Origin: Pseudalkalibacillus berkeleyi
GTDB taxonomy: Bacteria; Bacillota; Bacilli; Bacillales; Fictibacillaceae
Assembly (NCBI RefSeq): GCF_021608225.1
Contig: NZ_JAKIJS010000001.1
Location: 496,001 to 560,000, forward strand
DNA: 64,000 bases
Direction of reading: 5' to 3'
Shown here: positions 8,825 through 16,648 of the stretch, one piece after another
Position numbering within the stretch: the stretch's first letter is position 1
Layout: each line of letters begins with the position of its first letter
Program-made: the position numbers and the translations under genes
The notes under the pieces: model-generated
Told to the model about the DNA's origin: nothing
Seen by the model: the letters and a program-made list of their open reading frames with translations, nothing else
The model's database searches: none

Positions 8825-9592
8825 ATGACGATTTCACGTGATAAAGTATTAGGGCTAGAAGGACATTATGTAAATGTGAACTGGGCAGGTCCAGAAGCTG
8901 GAACAGGAGTTTTATTAGGGTGTCAGGAGGATTACTTAGCTCTTCATTGTGATGAAGGAGTTGTGTATTACCAACTTGAGCACATTAAAGAACTTTGTAT
9001 CAATTCTGGCAAGCACCACAAAGGTAAAAAAGAAATGGATCATATTAAAGCAGATTGCTTTGTGGACATGCTTAGACGCTGGAAACATCGTAAGGTGAAA
9101 GTTAATCGTGGAGGTCCTCACTGTGTAACTGGGGTACTAAGCGAAGTTTATGATGATCACTTAGAATTAACAGTAAATGACGATATTTTGTTCATTACAA
9201 TCTGCCACATCAAGAGTGTTTGTCTCATCGATCATAAGAAATCATCAGGTAAGAAATCATCAGGTAAGAAATCTTCAGGGAAAAAGAGTAGTGGAAAATC
9301 ATCAGGCAAGAGCTCTGGAAAATCTTCAGGAAAATCTTCAGGAAAATCTTCAGGTAAGTGCTCTGGAAAATCATCAGGCAAGAGCTCTGGAAAATCTACT
9401 GGACGAAGCACTGGTCGCTCTTCAGGTAAATGTGAGAGAGTTTCGGACGCTTGGAAAAAGGCTCGTAAAAACGGAAGCGACAAGCACATGCATAACGACC
9501 CGTATGGTTCTTCAGATAAGAAGTATGTTAAAAGAGTTAGAGATTATAGAGAGTTGTCAAGCTTAGAGCGTAAAGGCTGGGTTAAGCTTTAA
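8825..9592 (+). CDS. cotB: CotB-like spore coat protein with Ser-Gly-Lys repeats
   Basis: 255 residues; start at 8825 because TAGGAGGAAA precedes it. Two copies of the CotB N-terminal unit are visible: VNVNWAGPEAGTGVLLG...YYQLEHIKELC (about 16-58) and VKVNRGGPHCVTGVL...ICHIKSVCLI (about 91-135). Residues 139-202 are about 15 SGK/SSGK units (a few STGR), followed by a basic tail ending ERKGWVKL. In B. subtilis CotB is a coat surface protein whose Ser/Lys-rich repeats are phosphorylated by CotH; a cotH gene lies 1.1 kb downstream on the other strand. The repeat is SGK rather than the SKS/SKR type of B. subtilis CotB and CotG. Confidence 0.85.
   Translation: MTISRDKVLGLEGHYVNVNWAGPEAGTGVLLGCQEDYLALHCDEGVVYYQLEHIKELCINSGKHHKGKKEMDHIKADCFVDMLRRWKHRKVKVNRGGPHCVTGVLSEVYDDHLELTVNDDILFITICHIKSVCLIDHKKSSGKKSSGKKSSGKKSSGKSSGKSSGKSSGKSSGKSSGKCSGKSSGKSSGKSTGRSTGRSSGKCERVSDAWKKARKNGSDKHMHNDPYGSSDKKYVKRVRDYRELSSLERKGWVKL
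9239..9430 (+). repeat. Coding repeat tract (SGK units)
   Basis: 192 bases of degenerate 12-15 bp units encoding SSGKK or SSGK. The DNA units alternate between TCATCAGG, TCTTCAGG and AGCTCTGG spellings, so the amino-acid repeat is kept more strictly than the DNA. Such tracts often vary in length between strains. Confidence 0.85.
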
Positions 9593-9664
9593 AACTTAAT
9601 TTAATACAACCATTCATGTGGCAGTAATCGACTAAGTCGTTTTGAAGTGGAAGGAGGAGTTATA

Positions 9665-9856
9665 GTGCTTGAAACCATATTTTTAATTATAAATGGTGTT
9701 ATTTTATATTGGCTGATTAAACCGACAAAAGGCATGATCCCAAGAGACTTAACTCAAGATGACGTGGACCAACAAGTTGAAGTCGCCTCCTTAAACCAGA
9801 ATGCCAAAGTATATGATGTCGATACTGCCTCACTAAAAAAATCAACAAAAGATTAA
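9665..9856 (+). CDS. Small membrane-anchored protein in the coat locus
   Basis: 63 residues from a GTG at 9665, preceded by GGAAGGAGGAG; the ATG at 9647 lies inside that ribosome binding site region. One N-terminal membrane segment (about residues 3-19) is followed by a polar acidic tail with VDQQVEVASL and KKSTKD. No family recognised. It sits between the CotB-like and CotB-related genes on the same strand and is probably a spore-associated cofactor of the cluster; that role is inference from position only. Confidence 0.6.
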   Translation: MLETIFLIINGVILYWLIKPTKGMIPRDLTQDDVDQQVEVASLNQNAKVYDVDTASLKKSTKD

Positions 9857-9930
9857 ACTGCAAATCAATCCTAAAGCATACATTACAAATTAAAACGTAT
9901 GACTGAAAAACTAAAGGAGGGATGAGCATA

Positions 9931-10599
9931 TTGAATAATTTCGACAATTATATCGGAGAACATGTGAAAATGACAGCTAGCGGTAAAGTTTTGTTATCTG
10001 GCATTCTTGTAGATACGGGTTCAAATATCGTCGTGTTGTATGATGGACAAGACTTCCTATACATTCCCCTTGTACACGTTCACTATTTGGACTTCAACTC
10101 CGATGATGGAGAAACAATTAACCCACCCGATCATATGCCAACTTGGATTCAAGAAGATCATTCAATCTCTCTTCGGAAGATTTTAACGAATGCAAAAGGT
10201 GTATTCACAGAAATTTTTGTTACGAGCAACCAATCCATTCACGGTTATGTGACAAATGTTATGAATGATTATTTCACATTCTTCTCCCCCGTTCATAAGA
10301 CGATGTTTATACCTTTGCAGCATTTAAAGTGGCTGATCCCTTATCCGTATAGTCACCGGCCCTATTCATTGAGCAATAAAGATCTTCCATTGACACCTTC
10401 AAATGTTCCAGCCTCCCGCACGTTTGAAGAACAGTGCAAGAGACACCTCGGTAAAGTTGCTATATTCGATATGGGGAAACATCCCAACAAAATCGGAAAA
10501 CTCGTTAAAGTAGAGAATGGATACGTCGAGATCATCATCGCTCGGAATAAAACAATTTTCACGAATCTCCAACATGTCCAAACCGTCCAATTTCCATAA
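9931..10599 (+). CDS. CotB-related spore coat protein (DUF2642-like)
   Basis: 222 residues if started at the TTG at 9931; the ATG at 9922 lies one base behind AAGGAGG, too close for good initiation. The protein has three beta-rich units of the type seen in CotB N-termini: VLLSGILVDTGSNIVVLY...YIPLVHVHYLDF, then IHGYVTNVMNDYFTFFS...FIPLQHLKWL, then KIGKLVKVENGYVEIII...FTNLQHVQTV. It lacks Ser/Lys repeats. With the CotB-like and CotH genes next to it, a role in the coat or crust is likely. The DUF assignment is from memory of the family pattern. Confidence 0.7.
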   Translation: MNNFDNYIGEHVKMTASGKVLLSGILVDTGSNIVVLYDGQDFLYIPLVHVHYLDFNSDDGETINPPDHMPTWIQEDHSISLRKILTNAKGVFTEIFVTSNQSIHGYVTNVMNDYFTFFSPVHKTMFIPLQHLKWLIPYPYSHRPYSLSNKDLPLTPSNVPASRTFEEQCKRHLGKVAIFDMGKHPNKIGKLVKVENGYVEIIIARNKTIFTNLQHVQTVQFP

Positions 10600-10601
10600 G
10601 A

Positions 10602-10645
10602 TGTAAAGGTTGCCCAACAGCTTGAAAAGGGACAACCTTTTTTAC
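10602..10645. terminator. Bidirectional terminator in the coat locus
   Basis: GTAAAGGTTG and CAACCTTTTTTAC form a long stem (about 10602-10615 with 10629-10644, one bulge). A-rich and T-rich flanks allow use by both the CotB-related gene and convergent cotH. Confidence 0.75.
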
Positions 10646-10671
10646 ATATCGCAATATTCGATTTAGGCAAA

Positions 10672-11754
10672 CTACAATAAATCTGCCAAGTGTCGTTTGA
10701 GATAGCGATTACGGTCATTAATATACTCAAATATGACTTCAGGTTCCTCGTAAAACCGTTCGAGGTGCTTTTTCATGAATGGATCCTTCTCGACGTGTGG
10801 TGTGATTTTTTCATATAAGGAATCAATGATCGGTTTCTGATATTCAACAGTGAACTGTTTGTTTAATATATCTTTCATCAAATGGTAATAACGTTCTCGG
10901 AAGGAAGGGACATCCAGTAGTCGACCTGAAAGGGTGTTGTATCCTTCAATTGGAATATAATCATATTCCATTTCCTTTCCGTGAATATCCCTACCCCAAG
11001 TCGCATCATAATCCCACGGAATCATTTCAAATTGGCCTGTGTCGCTTCTACGATACAATGCATAATTGTGTATGAATCCATCGTAGTTCTGCGTACATAC
11101 AACACCAGCTAACCATCGTAAATATTTATCAACTTCAACATAGTCTTGTATTTCTTCCTCAAACTTCTTCGGTGGAATCGTGTTAATTTGGTAAACCAAC
11201 TCACGGAGCGCTTCCTTATCTTCACTCGTGCCTTCCTTTCGACTATAACCAGATTCAAACCGACGCTTTAAGTCTTCATCAATTGGGCTAACTAATGAAA
11301 AGTTTGCATTATCATTTTCTGCATAGAAAATCGGTCCGTGAGGAAGATTTCTTCTTTTTAAGAAATATCGATCAACCGATTCAAGCTGTAAGTAAACACC
11401 TTGGAAGTTATCGTTAATGGTAATAAGTACATGACTTGAGGATGGTGAAAGAACGCCGATTGACGAGAAGAAATCGAGTGATAGCTTGTTTCGGATTAAT
11501 GATTTATCAATGTATTCTGCATTAAGATGGAGTTCTTTAATACCAGCGGTCACTTGTGGAAAGAGGAATTGATAGGATTTCTTTGTCACTTTCCGTATAT
11601 GGGAACCACGGTGGACAAAGTCTATGTCGTATTTGTTATTGCCTACGATTAAGTTAGCGACAACAGGGTCTTCAGACCAGACGTCCTTCTGCATTTCTTT
11701 CCAGTCGTATGGATCTATTTCAATATGATAATGAGGTAGCTTATGATTACTCAT
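10672..11754 (-). CDS. cotH: Spore coat protein kinase CotH
   Basis: 360 residues, essentially the length of B. subtilis CotH, and similar throughout: YRGSHIR-like region (DFVHRGSHIRKVTKKSY), LHLNAEYIDKSLIRNKLSLDF, GVYLQLESVDRYFLKRR, and the catalytic segment NYDGFIHNYALYRR...IPWDYDATWGRDIHG. CotH is an atypical Ser kinase of the mother cell that phosphorylates CotB and CotG and stabilises outer coat proteins. Asp residues of the WDYDATWG motif should bind metal/ATP. AAAGGAAG precedes the ATG. Its likely substrate is the SGK tract of the convergent CotB-like gene. Confidence 0.93.
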   Translation of the reverse strand: MSNHKLPHYHIEIDPYDWKEMQKDVWSEDPVVANLIVGNNKYDIDFVHRGSHIRKVTKKSYQFLFPQVTAGIKELHLNAEYIDKSLIRNKLSLDFFSSIGVLSPSSSHVLITINDNFQGVYLQLESVDRYFLKRRNLPHGPIFYAENDNANFSLVSPIDEDLKRRFESGYSRKEGTSEDKEALRELVYQINTIPPKKFEEEIQDYVEVDKYLRWLAGVVCTQNYDGFIHNYALYRRSDTGQFEMIPWDYDATWGRDIHGKEMEYDYIPIEGYNTLSGRLLDVPSFRERYYHLMKDILNKQFTVEYQKPIIDSLYEKITPHVEKDPFMKKHLERFYEEPEVIFEYINDRNRYLKRHLADLL

Positions 11755-11982
11755 CCAATCTTCCTTTACATTTATTCGCCTTGTAACACTATATGTAATA
11801 GGAAGAAGTGTGTATGGTTGTTTGTAACGACGAGTGGATAAGAATTCCTAGTAAATTGCAACTTTCCGAATTACGATGTATTTGGTAGAATCAGGTAGGC
11901 TGAACTTTTCACAACAGTCCTCACATACAGTTATGTTATTCTGTAACAGTGTTTATAATTTGCAATGAAGGTGAATGACAAA

Positions 11983-12717
11983 ATGGAGACCATTGTTTGG
12001 ATTCTTTATACTGGATTCATTATTTTTATTGTCTATGGCATTTTGCCGACCGTAATGTTCCGAACGATGTCCATGGGTTTAATCAAAAAAGGACAAAATC
12101 AGAACACACTTGCGTTAACGTTTGATGATGGACCTAATCCTCATTACACACCACAAGTGTTGGATCTCTTAAAACAATATCAATGTAAAGCGACATTCTT
12201 TTTGATCGCAGAGAAAGCCTTGGAACACCCAGATCTTGTGAAGCGGATAGTTGCAGAAGGACATATAATCGGCATCCATCATTATGCGCACACAAATAGT
12301 TGGCTTTTGTCACCAACAGCTACTAAGCGTGAGATCGGAGAGTCAGCGGCGATCCTTGAAAAAATAACTGGAGAGAAGCCTGGTTTTTATAGACCGCCAT
12401 ACGGTCGAATGAACGTATTCACACTTTGGTTCTCTAAGGATTATAGGATCGTGTTGTGGTCATCCATCTTTCAGGATTGGAAAAAACAAGACGCAGATGT
12501 GCTATTTGGTAAGATGCGTAAGCGACTCGGTCATGGAGAAATTTTCTTATTGCATGATGATGGGTCTAATCCAAATGCAGACGAAATTGCTCCGGAAAGC
12601 ACGATTGAAGCGTTAAGGAACTTTATTCCAGAAGCTTTAGCCCAAGGTTATAAATGTGTGAATTTACACGAACATCTTAAGGGGAAATCAGTAGAGGAAC
12701 AGAAGAGGATACTATGA
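11983..12717 (+). CDS. Membrane-anchored polysaccharide deacetylase (NodB domain)
   Basis: 244 residues; the ATG at 11983 follows GAAGGTGA at a good distance, whereas the ATG at 11965 has none. An N-terminal membrane anchor (about residues 3-25) is followed by a CE4 domain: TFDDGPNPH (catalytic Asp and metal Asp), HHYAHTN in place of the usual H(S/T)xxH, and RPPYGR. The late motif LLHDDG is also present. It should deacetylate an envelope polysaccharide or cell-wall glycan outside the membrane. It overlaps the dedA gene by 4 bases and so is part of a three-gene operon. Confidence 0.85.
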   Translation: METIVWILYTGFIIFIVYGILPTVMFRTMSMGLIKKGQNQNTLALTFDDGPNPHYTPQVLDLLKQYQCKATFFLIAEKALEHPDLVKRIVAEGHIIGIHHYAHTNSWLLSPTATKREIGESAAILEKITGEKPGFYRPPYGRMNVFTLWFSKDYRIVLWSSIFQDWKKQDADVLFGKMRKRLGHGEIFLLHDDGSNPNADEIAPESTIEALRNFIPEALAQGYKCVNLHEHLKGKSVEEQKRIL

Positions 12718-13304
12718 GTTTTGATGAAGTAATGGCTGCAATTGAAACATATGGATATTGGATCATACTCGTCACATTATTTTGTGGAATCGTCGGTATT
12801 CCAGCACCGGAAGAAACCTTCATGGTGCTGATTGGAATGCTTGCCGCACAATTCCATTTAGACTTAGGCTGGACTTTGATGAGTGCATTTTCTGGCACGG
12901 TTCTTGGACTGATTGCCTCTTACGCAATCGGCCGTTATCTTGGGATTCCATTCATCAAGAAATATGGTCGTTTTATTAAAATTACGCCGGAGCTTTGGGG
13001 GAAGGTTAGTGAAAAGTTTCATCGTCATGGAAAGGTTACGATTCTCTTTAGTTTATTTTTACCAGGCTTAAGACAGATTGCCCCTTACGTCGCAGGAACA
13101 AGTAGCTACCCAGCCGTGCTTTATGTAGTACTTGGATTGATTGGTAGTTTTCTATGGACATTCAGTTATATTCTTGTTGGCTTTTGGGTTGGTGACCGGC
13201 TACCGCTAGAAATCCTACCATGGCTAAGCGTGCTAATGGTTGTTTTATTTGTAGGTGCTATTTTTGTAAAAAAAGTGAAATGGAAAGGAGGGAGCGAAGC
13301 ATGA
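12714..13304 (+). CDS. DedA family membrane protein
   Basis: 196 residues with the DedA/SNARE-associated pattern: a re-entrant region with GIPAPEETFMVLIG near residue 28, the G-rich LGLIASYAIGRYLG, and the FLPGLRQIAPYVAGTSSYP motif near residue 115. DedA proteins are now linked to flipping of undecaprenyl phosphate or phospholipids. The ATG overlaps the deacetylase stop and its own stop overlaps the next ATG, so the three products are translated together and probably act in one envelope pathway. Confidence 0.85.
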   Translation: MSFDEVMAAIETYGYWIILVTLFCGIVGIPAPEETFMVLIGMLAAQFHLDLGWTLMSAFSGTVLGLIASYAIGRYLGIPFIKKYGRFIKITPELWGKVSEKFHRHGKVTILFSLFLPGLRQIAPYVAGTSSYPAVLYVVLGLIGSFLWTFSYILVGFWVGDRLPLEILPWLSVLMVVLFVGAIFVKKVKWKGGSEA

Positions 13305-14431
13305 AGAAAATACTATTTCTGCCTTTGTTTCAGATGCCTTCGGGTCACCATCAAGTGGCCGATGCACTAATTGATTCTATTAATAGTTCAGAAGAAGAAA
13401 TTGAGTGTAAAAAGGTCGATTTTCTTAGCTACTGGAATGAAAAGCTTGAAAAAACAATCGGAACGGTGTATTTGAAGTGGATCAGTTCGCTCCCGAAGAC
13501 CTACCATTGGGTATATAAGCGTTTCATGTATGAGTCTCGAGAAAATCAAGTTCCACTGCAGGTCGATTATGTGCAGCTGCTTGGTTTTGAAGCGAAAATG
13601 CTTGAACTGATTAAGGAAGAACAACCCGATCTGATTGTATGCACGCATTGCTTTCCGTCTGCAATTCTAAGTCGTCTGAAGCGTCAGCATCAGATTGATA
13701 TGCCTACTGTGAATGTATATACGGACTTCTTTATCAATGGTGTATGGGGGAAGGAGCACATTGACCTCCACCTTGTGAACGATGAATTGATGAAGAAGGA
13801 TTTGGTTAAGAACCATGGCGTATCTGAACACCAGGTCTCGATTACTGGTATACCGACGAGTGAAGACATCGTTTCATATACGACAAAGCGTTTAACGGAC
13901 AAGAAACATATATTAGTTGCAGGTGGAAGTAGTGGTGTAGGTAATATTATAGATTACTTGAAATCAATCCGGCCAGATTCCACCTACCGTTACACCGTCT
14001 TATGCGGTAAAAATGAAAAGCTATACAAAGAGTTGAGTTCTTGGGATGTCGATCACATTGAGGCGAAGCCATACATTGAGAGTCGAGCTGAAATGAACCG
14101 CCTTTATGAGCAAGCGGATGCGATTATTACGAAGCCAGGTGGTATTACGATTAGTGAAGCATTAAAAAAGAGGCTGCTGATCTTTGTCCACTCAGCCTTA
14201 CCAGGGCAAGAGCAGTATAACTTGAAGGGATTGAGCGAAAAACAACTCATCATTCCAATTGAAGTAGGAAATTTTGAAGGTACGATAGAGCATGTGCTAG
14301 AAAATGAATGGCGGCGCAAGCAGATTTTTCAGAGGATGGACGAGTACCTCGCCTTAACAGAAAGCTGCCCGAAAAACGAAATCGTCAAACTAATCGACGC
14401 TCCAACCATGCTCAACATACAACCAGGATAA
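13301..14431 (+). CDS. MGDG synthase/UgtP-like glycosyltransferase
   Basis: 376 residues; the ATG at 13301 follows GGAAAGGAGG and overlaps the dedA stop. The N-terminus (LPLFQMPSGHHQVADAL) and the C-terminal donor site (DAIITKPGGITISEAL) mark the family that transfers sugars to diacylglycerol (UgtP, MurG-like GT-B fold). It may make a glycolipid or glycosylate a lipid carrier at the inner face of the membrane. Acceptor specificity cannot be read from sequence. A terminator follows. Confidence 0.82.
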   Translation: MKKILFLPLFQMPSGHHQVADALIDSINSSEEEIECKKVDFLSYWNEKLEKTIGTVYLKWISSLPKTYHWVYKRFMYESRENQVPLQVDYVQLLGFEAKMLELIKEEQPDLIVCTHCFPSAILSRLKRQHQIDMPTVNVYTDFFINGVWGKEHIDLHLVNDELMKKDLVKNHGVSEHQVSITGIPTSEDIVSYTTKRLTDKKHILVAGGSSGVGNIIDYLKSIRPDSTYRYTVLCGKNEKLYKELSSWDVDHIEAKPYIESRAEMNRLYEQADAIITKPGGITISEALKKRLLIFVHSALPGQEQYNLKGLSEKQLIIPIEVGNFEGTIEHVLENEWRRKQIFQRMDEYLALTESCPKNEIVKLIDAPTMLNIQPG

Positions 14432-14438
14432 AATCAGG

Positions 14439-14467
14439 AAGCATCCGATGAATTCGGATGCTTTTTT
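14439..14467 (+). terminator. Terminator of the envelope operon
   Basis: A 10-bp stem (14439-14448 with 14454-14463, core AAGCATCCGA) with a 5-base loop is followed by six T. Confidence 0.9.
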
Positions 14468-14545
14468 CAATATTGTGGGGTGGTGGCGGTTCAGACGGAT
14501 TAAGCATAGACCTTATAGACCGCGAACTCTGGTGGATAACGGTAT

Positions 14546-14769
14546 GGAGGATGGAAAAGGGTGCTTACTGTCCGCGGTTGAGGAGTGGAGTCGATATGGC
14601 GGATAGAAAAGGGTGTTTACTGTCCGTGGTGGAGGAGTGGAGTCGATACGGCGGACAGAAAGAGGTGTTTACTGTCCGTGGTGGAGCGAATAGGTAGATA
14701 CGGCGGATAGAAAAGGATGCTTACTGTCCGCGGTAGAGAGAGAAAGGCAAAATGGCGGATAGAAAGAAC
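14546..14769. repeat. 52-bp tandem repeat array, about four units
   Basis: Units start at 14546, 14598, 14650, 14702 and 14754 (partial), exactly 52 bp apart. Each contains GGCGGA(T/C)AG then about 13 bases and TACTGTCCGC, an inverted repeat able to form a hairpin. The interunit part GGAGGAGTGGAGTCGATA is also kept in the first units. The array fills the gap between an operon terminator and the next gene; no ORF through it has a start signal. Confidence 0.85.
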
Positions 14770-14822
14770 CTGTACAAGTACAATTAATGTTAAAATATAG
14801 AAAAACAGAAGGAGGATCAACT

Positions 14823-15677
14823 TTGTCCATTCAATTTGCGGTATCCGGTAGTACGATCATGTCAGACCCTAAGCTTTTCGACGACCTGTTTTGGGAAGAC
14901 ATTAAGCATATTGAGATCGGAGAGTTTGAGAAAGAAGAGGACTTTCAACTATTTTTACAAGTATGCAAACAGAATAATGCGAGTTTTGGTGTGCATTCCC
15001 CGTTGTTCAGACAAGATAGCAAATATGACCTCATCGAAAAAGTCGTTCATGAGCCTGCTTTTGCATGGAAACGATTAGAAGAAGAAGCGCAACGTTTGTC
15101 AGGTCTTGGAGCAGAATACATCCTTGTTCATTTCCCCTATTTTAAGAGGGAGATTATGGACGATCCAAACAAGCTTATTGAAGAAGGATTGCAAAAATTA
15201 AGTGCCATACAAGACAAGTATGAAATTCCAATTGTTTGTGAACCTAAGCTTGGTCTGCACCGATCACCTGTTGGTATTGAATATTTAAATCAATTTTCAG
15301 AAGAGACATGGTCTAAATTCGGACTGAAATTGTGTATCGACATCGGTGACTACAGGATGGCTATGGGAGACAAAACACTAGAGTACATAATGAAATGGGA
15401 GGAACACATTACGGTAGCGCATATTCATAATGTGACCTATGAAGGTGACAAATACATTTGGACACCAATTCACCCATCTTACGAAGATAATCTCTATAAG
15501 TTCGAACCCATCCTTAAATACTTGGCACAAATAAGAAATCTAAGATTTGTCTTTGAGCACACGCCACATACGAATCCTAGTAAACAATTTGTACGAGAAG
15601 GGTACGAGTGGATGCAGTCTACAACGCAATTCGGTAAAGTTTCAGGAAGAGAGGATAAAAAAAGAGCGGATCAATAA
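14823..15677 (+). CDS. Sugar phosphate isomerase/epimerase family TIM-barrel protein
   Basis: 284 residues from a TTG at 14823, chosen for GAAGGAGGATC just before it; the ATG at 14787 is upstream of that site. Pattern of the AP-endonuclease-2/xylose isomerase-like TIM barrel: GVHSPLFR, YILVHFPYF, VCEPKLG, LCIDIGDYR, VAHIHNV and FEHTP, with His, Glu and Asp placed to bind metal. Relatives act as sugar isomerases, epimerases or endonucleases; the substrate is unknown here. The 3' end overlaps a terminator hairpin. Confidence 0.7.
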   Translation: MSIQFAVSGSTIMSDPKLFDDLFWEDIKHIEIGEFEKEEDFQLFLQVCKQNNASFGVHSPLFRQDSKYDLIEKVVHEPAFAWKRLEEEAQRLSGLGAEYILVHFPYFKREIMDDPNKLIEEGLQKLSAIQDKYEIPIVCEPKLGLHRSPVGIEYLNQFSEETWSKFGLKLCIDIGDYRMAMGDKTLEYIMKWEEHITVAHIHNVTYEGDKYIWTPIHPSYEDNLYKFEPILKYLAQIRNLRFVFEHTPHTNPSKQFVREGYEWMQSTTQFGKVSGREDKKRADQ

Positions 15678-15691
15678 TATCCAGCTCTTTT
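15659..15691. terminator. Bidirectional terminator
   Basis: AAAAGAGC(G)GAT and ATCCAGCTCTTTT form a stem with one bulge across the stop codon of the TIM-barrel gene. T-runs or A-runs on both sides serve the convergent sulfotransferase gene too. Confidence 0.75.
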
Positions 15692-15695
15692 CAAA

Positions 15696-16484
15696 TCATT
15701 TCAAAACAATGAAATTTTGGTTGTAACCATATCTTTCAAAATCCATTTTATAGATGGTTTTTACTAAATCCATAGCTTCTTGGTCATAAAGGTTTTCATA
15801 AGGTGGCAATGGTTGATTAATGGATTCGATCGACATCTTAACATCCGGATAAGTTCGATTGTCACTTTCATTCATTTTTTGAGTAATATGATGGGGTGAT
15901 TTTATGAGGGAATTTATCGGTGAACTTGATAAATTGTACTGTTTTTCAATAGTCCTTATAGAAGTAACAAAGTTCTCTAATTGAATGTATTTATTTAAAA
16001 AGAGTTCTTCTCCATTTACGTATTGTTGTACCATATGTGCATTGACTTTTCCTCTTTCCACTCCATTTTCCTTGAGCCGATATAAGAATTCCTTAAATGA
16101 AATGCCGTTTTTTACACCGGGAGCGATAGAGTCCATTATGTTCTTGTTCATTATGGCATGGAAAAATGAACTGACTGCCCTTTTATAAGGATTCCGGACT
16201 AGTTTATAAACATCTTTATCACCACTTAGAAGGTGCTCAATGATGTTCTGAGTATGATTGTTTTGTTTTTCGATTACATTCAACCGATAAGAATGAATGA
16301 TCGGACTATAATCAGTCGCTTTTTGTAATAAGCCTTGTTGAAAGAAAAACCATTTAATCAGTGAAGTACAGCCACATTTCGGATTCCAAAAAAATATGAT
16401 CGGAAAATTTTTCGCAAAAAGTGGAATCGGTGGCGTAATTAATTTTCTCGCAATGATGTGTCGGTTTGGATTACTTTCTGACAT
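15696..16484 (-). CDS. Sulfotransferase family protein (PAPS-dependent type)
   Basis: 262 residues; start at 16484 behind TTTGGAGGTAG (the ATG at 16499 overlaps that site). The 5'-phosphosulfate loop is visible as NPKCGCTSLIKWFF (about residues 34-47), and the 3'-phosphate motif as KLVRNPYKRAVSSF near residue 100. This is the carbohydrate/Sulfotransfer_2 type. It should move sulfate from PAPS to a hydroxyl of a glycan or small molecule. Such enzymes are uncommon in Bacillaceae. No sulfate-activation genes are nearby. Confidence 0.75.
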   Translation of the reverse strand: MSESNPNRHIIARKLITPPIPLFAKNFPIIFFWNPKCGCTSLIKWFFFQQGLLQKATDYSPIIHSYRLNVIEKQNNHTQNIIEHLLSGDKDVYKLVRNPYKRAVSSFFHAIMNKNIMDSIAPGVKNGISFKEFLYRLKENGVERGKVNAHMVQQYVNGEELFLNKYIQLENFVTSIRTIEKQYNLSSSPINSLIKSPHHITQKMNESDNRTYPDVKMSIESINQPLPPYENLYDQEAMDLVKTIYKMDFERYGYNQNFIVLK

Positions 16485-16581
16485 TCTATCTACCTCCAAA
16501 GGGTTTGTCCAACTGCTCGTATTTTACATAATATGTCCAACCTAAATTATACGTGTAGACAATATTCAACATTTCAAGTAA

Positions 16582-16620
16582 AAAAGCTGACATAAACCAT
16601 GGAGGTTTGCGTCAGCTTTT
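16582..16620 (-). terminator. Terminator of the MFS gene
   Basis: AAAAGCTGAC-A-TAAACC and GGTTTGCGTCAGCTTTT pair with two mismatches; on the minus strand a T-run follows. Confidence 0.75.
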
Positions 16621-16648
16621 CTAAGAATGGGGGTATGTTCATCCTCAC

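Noticed and set aside
9177-9566. Repeat-rich ORFs in other frames of the SGK tract (also minus 9489-9232)
   Set aside because: They are frame shadows of the periodic coding repeat, without start signals of their own.
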